From Enterococcus haemoperoxidus ATCC BAA-382 (GTDB taxonomy: Bacteria; Bacillota; Bacilli; Lactobacillales; Enterococcaceae), in NCBI RefSeq assembly GCF_000407165.1, contig NZ_KE136480.1:1054001-1118000 (forward strand): 64,000 nucleotides of DNA, read 5' to 3'. Below, piece by piece: positions 62,453 to 64,000 of this stretch (its first letter is position 1; the number at the start of each line of letters is the position of its first letter). The translations under genes and the position numbers were made by a program. A model generated the notes under the pieces. That model had not been told where the DNA came from. It made no database searches and saw nothing but the letters and a program-made list of their open reading frames with translations.

Positions 62453-62977
62453 ATGAAAATAATAGGGTTTTTGTTGTTGCTTCTTATTCTAAAAGGAATA
62501 GAATATTTTGCACGAGTACATGCATATAAAAAGCGGATCAAAGAATATCAGAAAAAAAACGAGTTAACAACCGATGAAATAGTCTTATTTAAAGAAACGA
62601 TGTCTATTGCAAAAGATCAAATTATACTTTTGGAATTAACAATCAACAAATCAAAAGCTTTAATGAAAATAGAAACAAAAGAAAAAGGACTAGGTTCTTC
62701 AAAATTGTTATTCTCTGAATTGATGGAACAACCAAAGAGGATGACTGAGCTTGAACAATTTTTGTATATAAAGCTACCAGGTATTGTCGAGGCCTCAGAA
62801 AAATTTATTCAAATACAAGAAGCGCAACTTTCAACAGCAGATATTGAAAGGTCAAAGAAAATGATTATGGAAACCATTACGTCGTATTCATCTAGTATTA
62901 CAGATGAATATGAAGAAATAATTCAAGACGCCTCAGAAGATATCTATCTAACTAAGAAATTGATCGAGGGAAAATAA
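62453..62977 (+). CDS. Membrane-anchored helical protein resembling the XpaC family
   Basis: 174 residues: one N-terminal membrane segment (FLLLLLILKGIEYF), then helices including ETMSIAKDQIILLELTINKSKALMKI, then KLPGIVEASEKFIQIQEAQLS. This pattern resembles the 5-bromo-4-chloroindolyl phosphate hydrolysis (XpaC) family found near toxic-anion resistance genes. GGAG before ATG 62453 fixes the start over an earlier TTG. It overlaps the next gene by one base. Confidence 0.6.
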   Translation: MKIIGFLLLLLILKGIEYFARVHAYKKRIKEYQKKNELTTDEIVLFKETMSIAKDQIILLELTINKSKALMKIETKEKGLGSSKLLFSELMEQPKRMTELEQFLYIKLPGIVEASEKFIQIQEAQLSTADIERSKKMIMETITSYSSSITDEYEEIIQDASEDIYLTKKLIEGK

Positions 62978-63861
62978 TGAGAAAAAAACAAAAGAATTTT
63001 TATGACTCGTATGATGCTCTGTTTTCAAAACCAGCTCTTTTTACAAAGCAAGAGAAGACATATGAAAAAAACATGCCAAAGCTTAAGCTGAAAAGTATAG
63101 TAATGATTATGAAAGACTCAGCTAAAACATCGTCAAAAAGCAAGAAAAAAGAAAAAAAAACTGCTAAAAAAAAATTATCAATGATTCTAGCGATTGTATT
63201 TTTAGCAATTATTTTTTTTGTTATCAAGACGGCGAATAATTCTTCTGGTTCATTTAGTTCATACTCAGATGAATATATTGATGTTTATCCTTTAAAAGAA
63301 GGAACTGTCAATAAAACAAGTGATAAAAATTTTAGTACACCACTTGCGCTTAGTATCAATGATCATAGTATTGTAACTAATAATGGTTATGTATTAGAAG
63401 TGTTGAATGATGCAGATATAGAAATCCAAAAAGAAGAATTGTCAGTGTTACCGACAAATGATAAATATGCGAATTATTTTTATATCGCCTATATTCCTTT
63501 TTATTCTAATCGACGTTATGAACGTTCAGCAAGTATGTTTATATCAGGAAATATCACGAATAGTTTAAATGAAAGTTTCATAAAAGATAAGAACTCTTTT
63601 TCTAAAGCATACTTTGAAAAGGACATTGGTGAAGTAAAGAATGGTTACGTTGTTACGTACAAAGAAGGGGAATACTCTAAAGTAAGTCTTTCACGTTTCT
63701 TCATATTTCCTGACGAAACTGGATTGTGGCTGAAGGCTGATTCTAATGAGGAAAATACCGAGAAGCTTACCGTAGAAAACACACTGGAAGAGGTTAAAGA
63801 GGTGTTAGGTAATGATTTTACCTTTTTAGATGAAAATTTTACGTTCAAAAAAAGTGAATAG
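62977..63861 (+). CDS. Single-pass membrane protein, function unknown
   Basis: 294 residues. A basic cytoplasmic N-terminus (KTSSKSKKKEKKTAKKK) is followed by one membrane segment (about residues 68-85, LSMILAIVFLAIIFFVIKTA). The external domain follows (VLEVLNDADIEIQKEELSVL, then NYFYIAYIPFYSNRRYERSA). The start codon overlaps the previous stop (TAATG), so both genes form an operon and the proteins probably work together at the membrane. No family is recognised. Confidence 0.7.
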   Translation: MRKKQKNFYDSYDALFSKPALFTKQEKTYEKNMPKLKLKSIVMIMKDSAKTSSKSKKKEKKTAKKKLSMILAIVFLAIIFFVIKTANNSSGSFSSYSDEYIDVYPLKEGTVNKTSDKNFSTPLALSINDHSIVTNNGYVLEVLNDADIEIQKEELSVLPTNDKYANYFYIAYIPFYSNRRYERSASMFISGNITNSLNESFIKDKNSFSKAYFEKDIGEVKNGYVVTYKEGEYSKVSLSRFFIFPDETGLWLKADSNEENTEKLTVENTLEEVKEVLGNDFTFLDENFTFKKSE

Positions 63862-63866
63862 AATAA

Positions 63867-63899
63867 ACAACTAGAGCAGAAGGAATCAGTTCTAGTTGT
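63867..63899 (+). terminator. Possible terminator of the two-gene operon
   Basis: ACAACTAGA and TCTAGTTGT arms across about 14 bases. The T-tail is absent, so it is a weak candidate. Confidence 0.45.
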
Positions 63900-63943
63900 C
63901 ACACATCAGTATAATTATGACAGCGCCTAAAATATGGCTGTTA

Positions 63944-64000
63944 TTAATAGTAATGTGATTTTCTATTTTTATACTCACTAGGCGAAATGCCCATCTCTTT
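63944..64000 (-). CDS. AraC-family regulator, 3' partial
   Basis: The right edge carries the last 18 codons of a minus-strand gene, reading KEMGISPSEYKNRKSHYY before TAA. The pattern G-[IM]-S-P-S-E-[YF]-[KR] is the end of the second HTH of AraC/XylS proteins. The rest of the gene lies beyond the window. Confidence 0.7.
   Translation of the reverse strand, partial: KEMGISPSEYKNRKSHYY

Noticed and set aside
1-64000. tRNA or rRNA genes
   Set aside because: No T-arm consensus with paired acceptor stems and no rRNA-like sequence was seen in any intergenic region.

Overview
The window is chromosomal DNA of a low-GC Gram-positive bacterium, almost certainly an Enterococcus outside the best-known species. 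The signs are protein style, a Lys-type MurE (DDPA motif), a chitin-active LPMO and EndoH-like GH18 pair, a lactococcin-972-type bacteriocin locus, and two gene blocks in the order known from Bacillus: yhaO-yhaN-yhaM / prsA / yhaH-hit / ecsA-ecsB, and ccrZ(ytmP)-trmB / ytzB / pepA(ytoP)-ytpP-ytpR. No rRNA, tRNA, CRISPR array, prophage or intact insertion sequence was seen.

Layout. 1-10 kb: the end of a LacI-type repressor, a secreted LPMO, a two-HMA copper ATPase with its own promoter and palindrome, an HxlR-nitroreductase pair, a serine hydrolase, a Bcr/CflA-type drug exporter behind a leader peptide and a tandemly duplicated attenuator-like element, and an AEC permease. 10-22 kb: cell-wall genes (murE, the MurJ-type flippase ytgP), rsuA, an ABC-2 exporter autoregulated by a TetR protein with two inverted operators, nnrD, pepV, and an osmoprotectant/ergothioneine-type ABC importer with fused permease and binding protein. 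22-29 kb is accessory: a type-I toxin-antitoxin-like cassette between 26-bp direct repeats, envelope proteins of unknown function, a frameshifted lipoprotein gene, and a lactococcin-972-family bacteriocin with its ABC transporter next to a divergent XRE regulator. 29-40 kb: ArgR-type regulator, phosphohexomutase, RluA-type synthase, an EndoH-like GH18 enzyme flanked by two copies of a hairpin plus a very short ORF, PBP1A, YheA, and pssA-psd for phosphatidylethanolamine. 40-56 kb: the two conserved housekeeping blocks. 56-64 kb: htrA and rlmH, divergent around a cluster of six DnaA boxes, then an AT-rich island with an FtsEX-like ABC pair, gene remnants, a lipoprotein, a two-gene membrane operon and the tail of an AraC-type regulator.

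Six copies of a mosaic intergenic repeat lie between genes (about 1.0, 10.2, 26.5, 46.8, 51.6 and 56.0 kb). They share modules in both orientations and can fold into long hairpins. The strongest leads for new biology are the paired hairpin-sORF elements around the GH18 gene, the leader peptide with tandem attenuators before the MFS exporter, the flanked toxin-antitoxin-like cassette, and the DnaA-box cluster between htrA and rlmH. All assignments come from reading the sequence; no database search was run.
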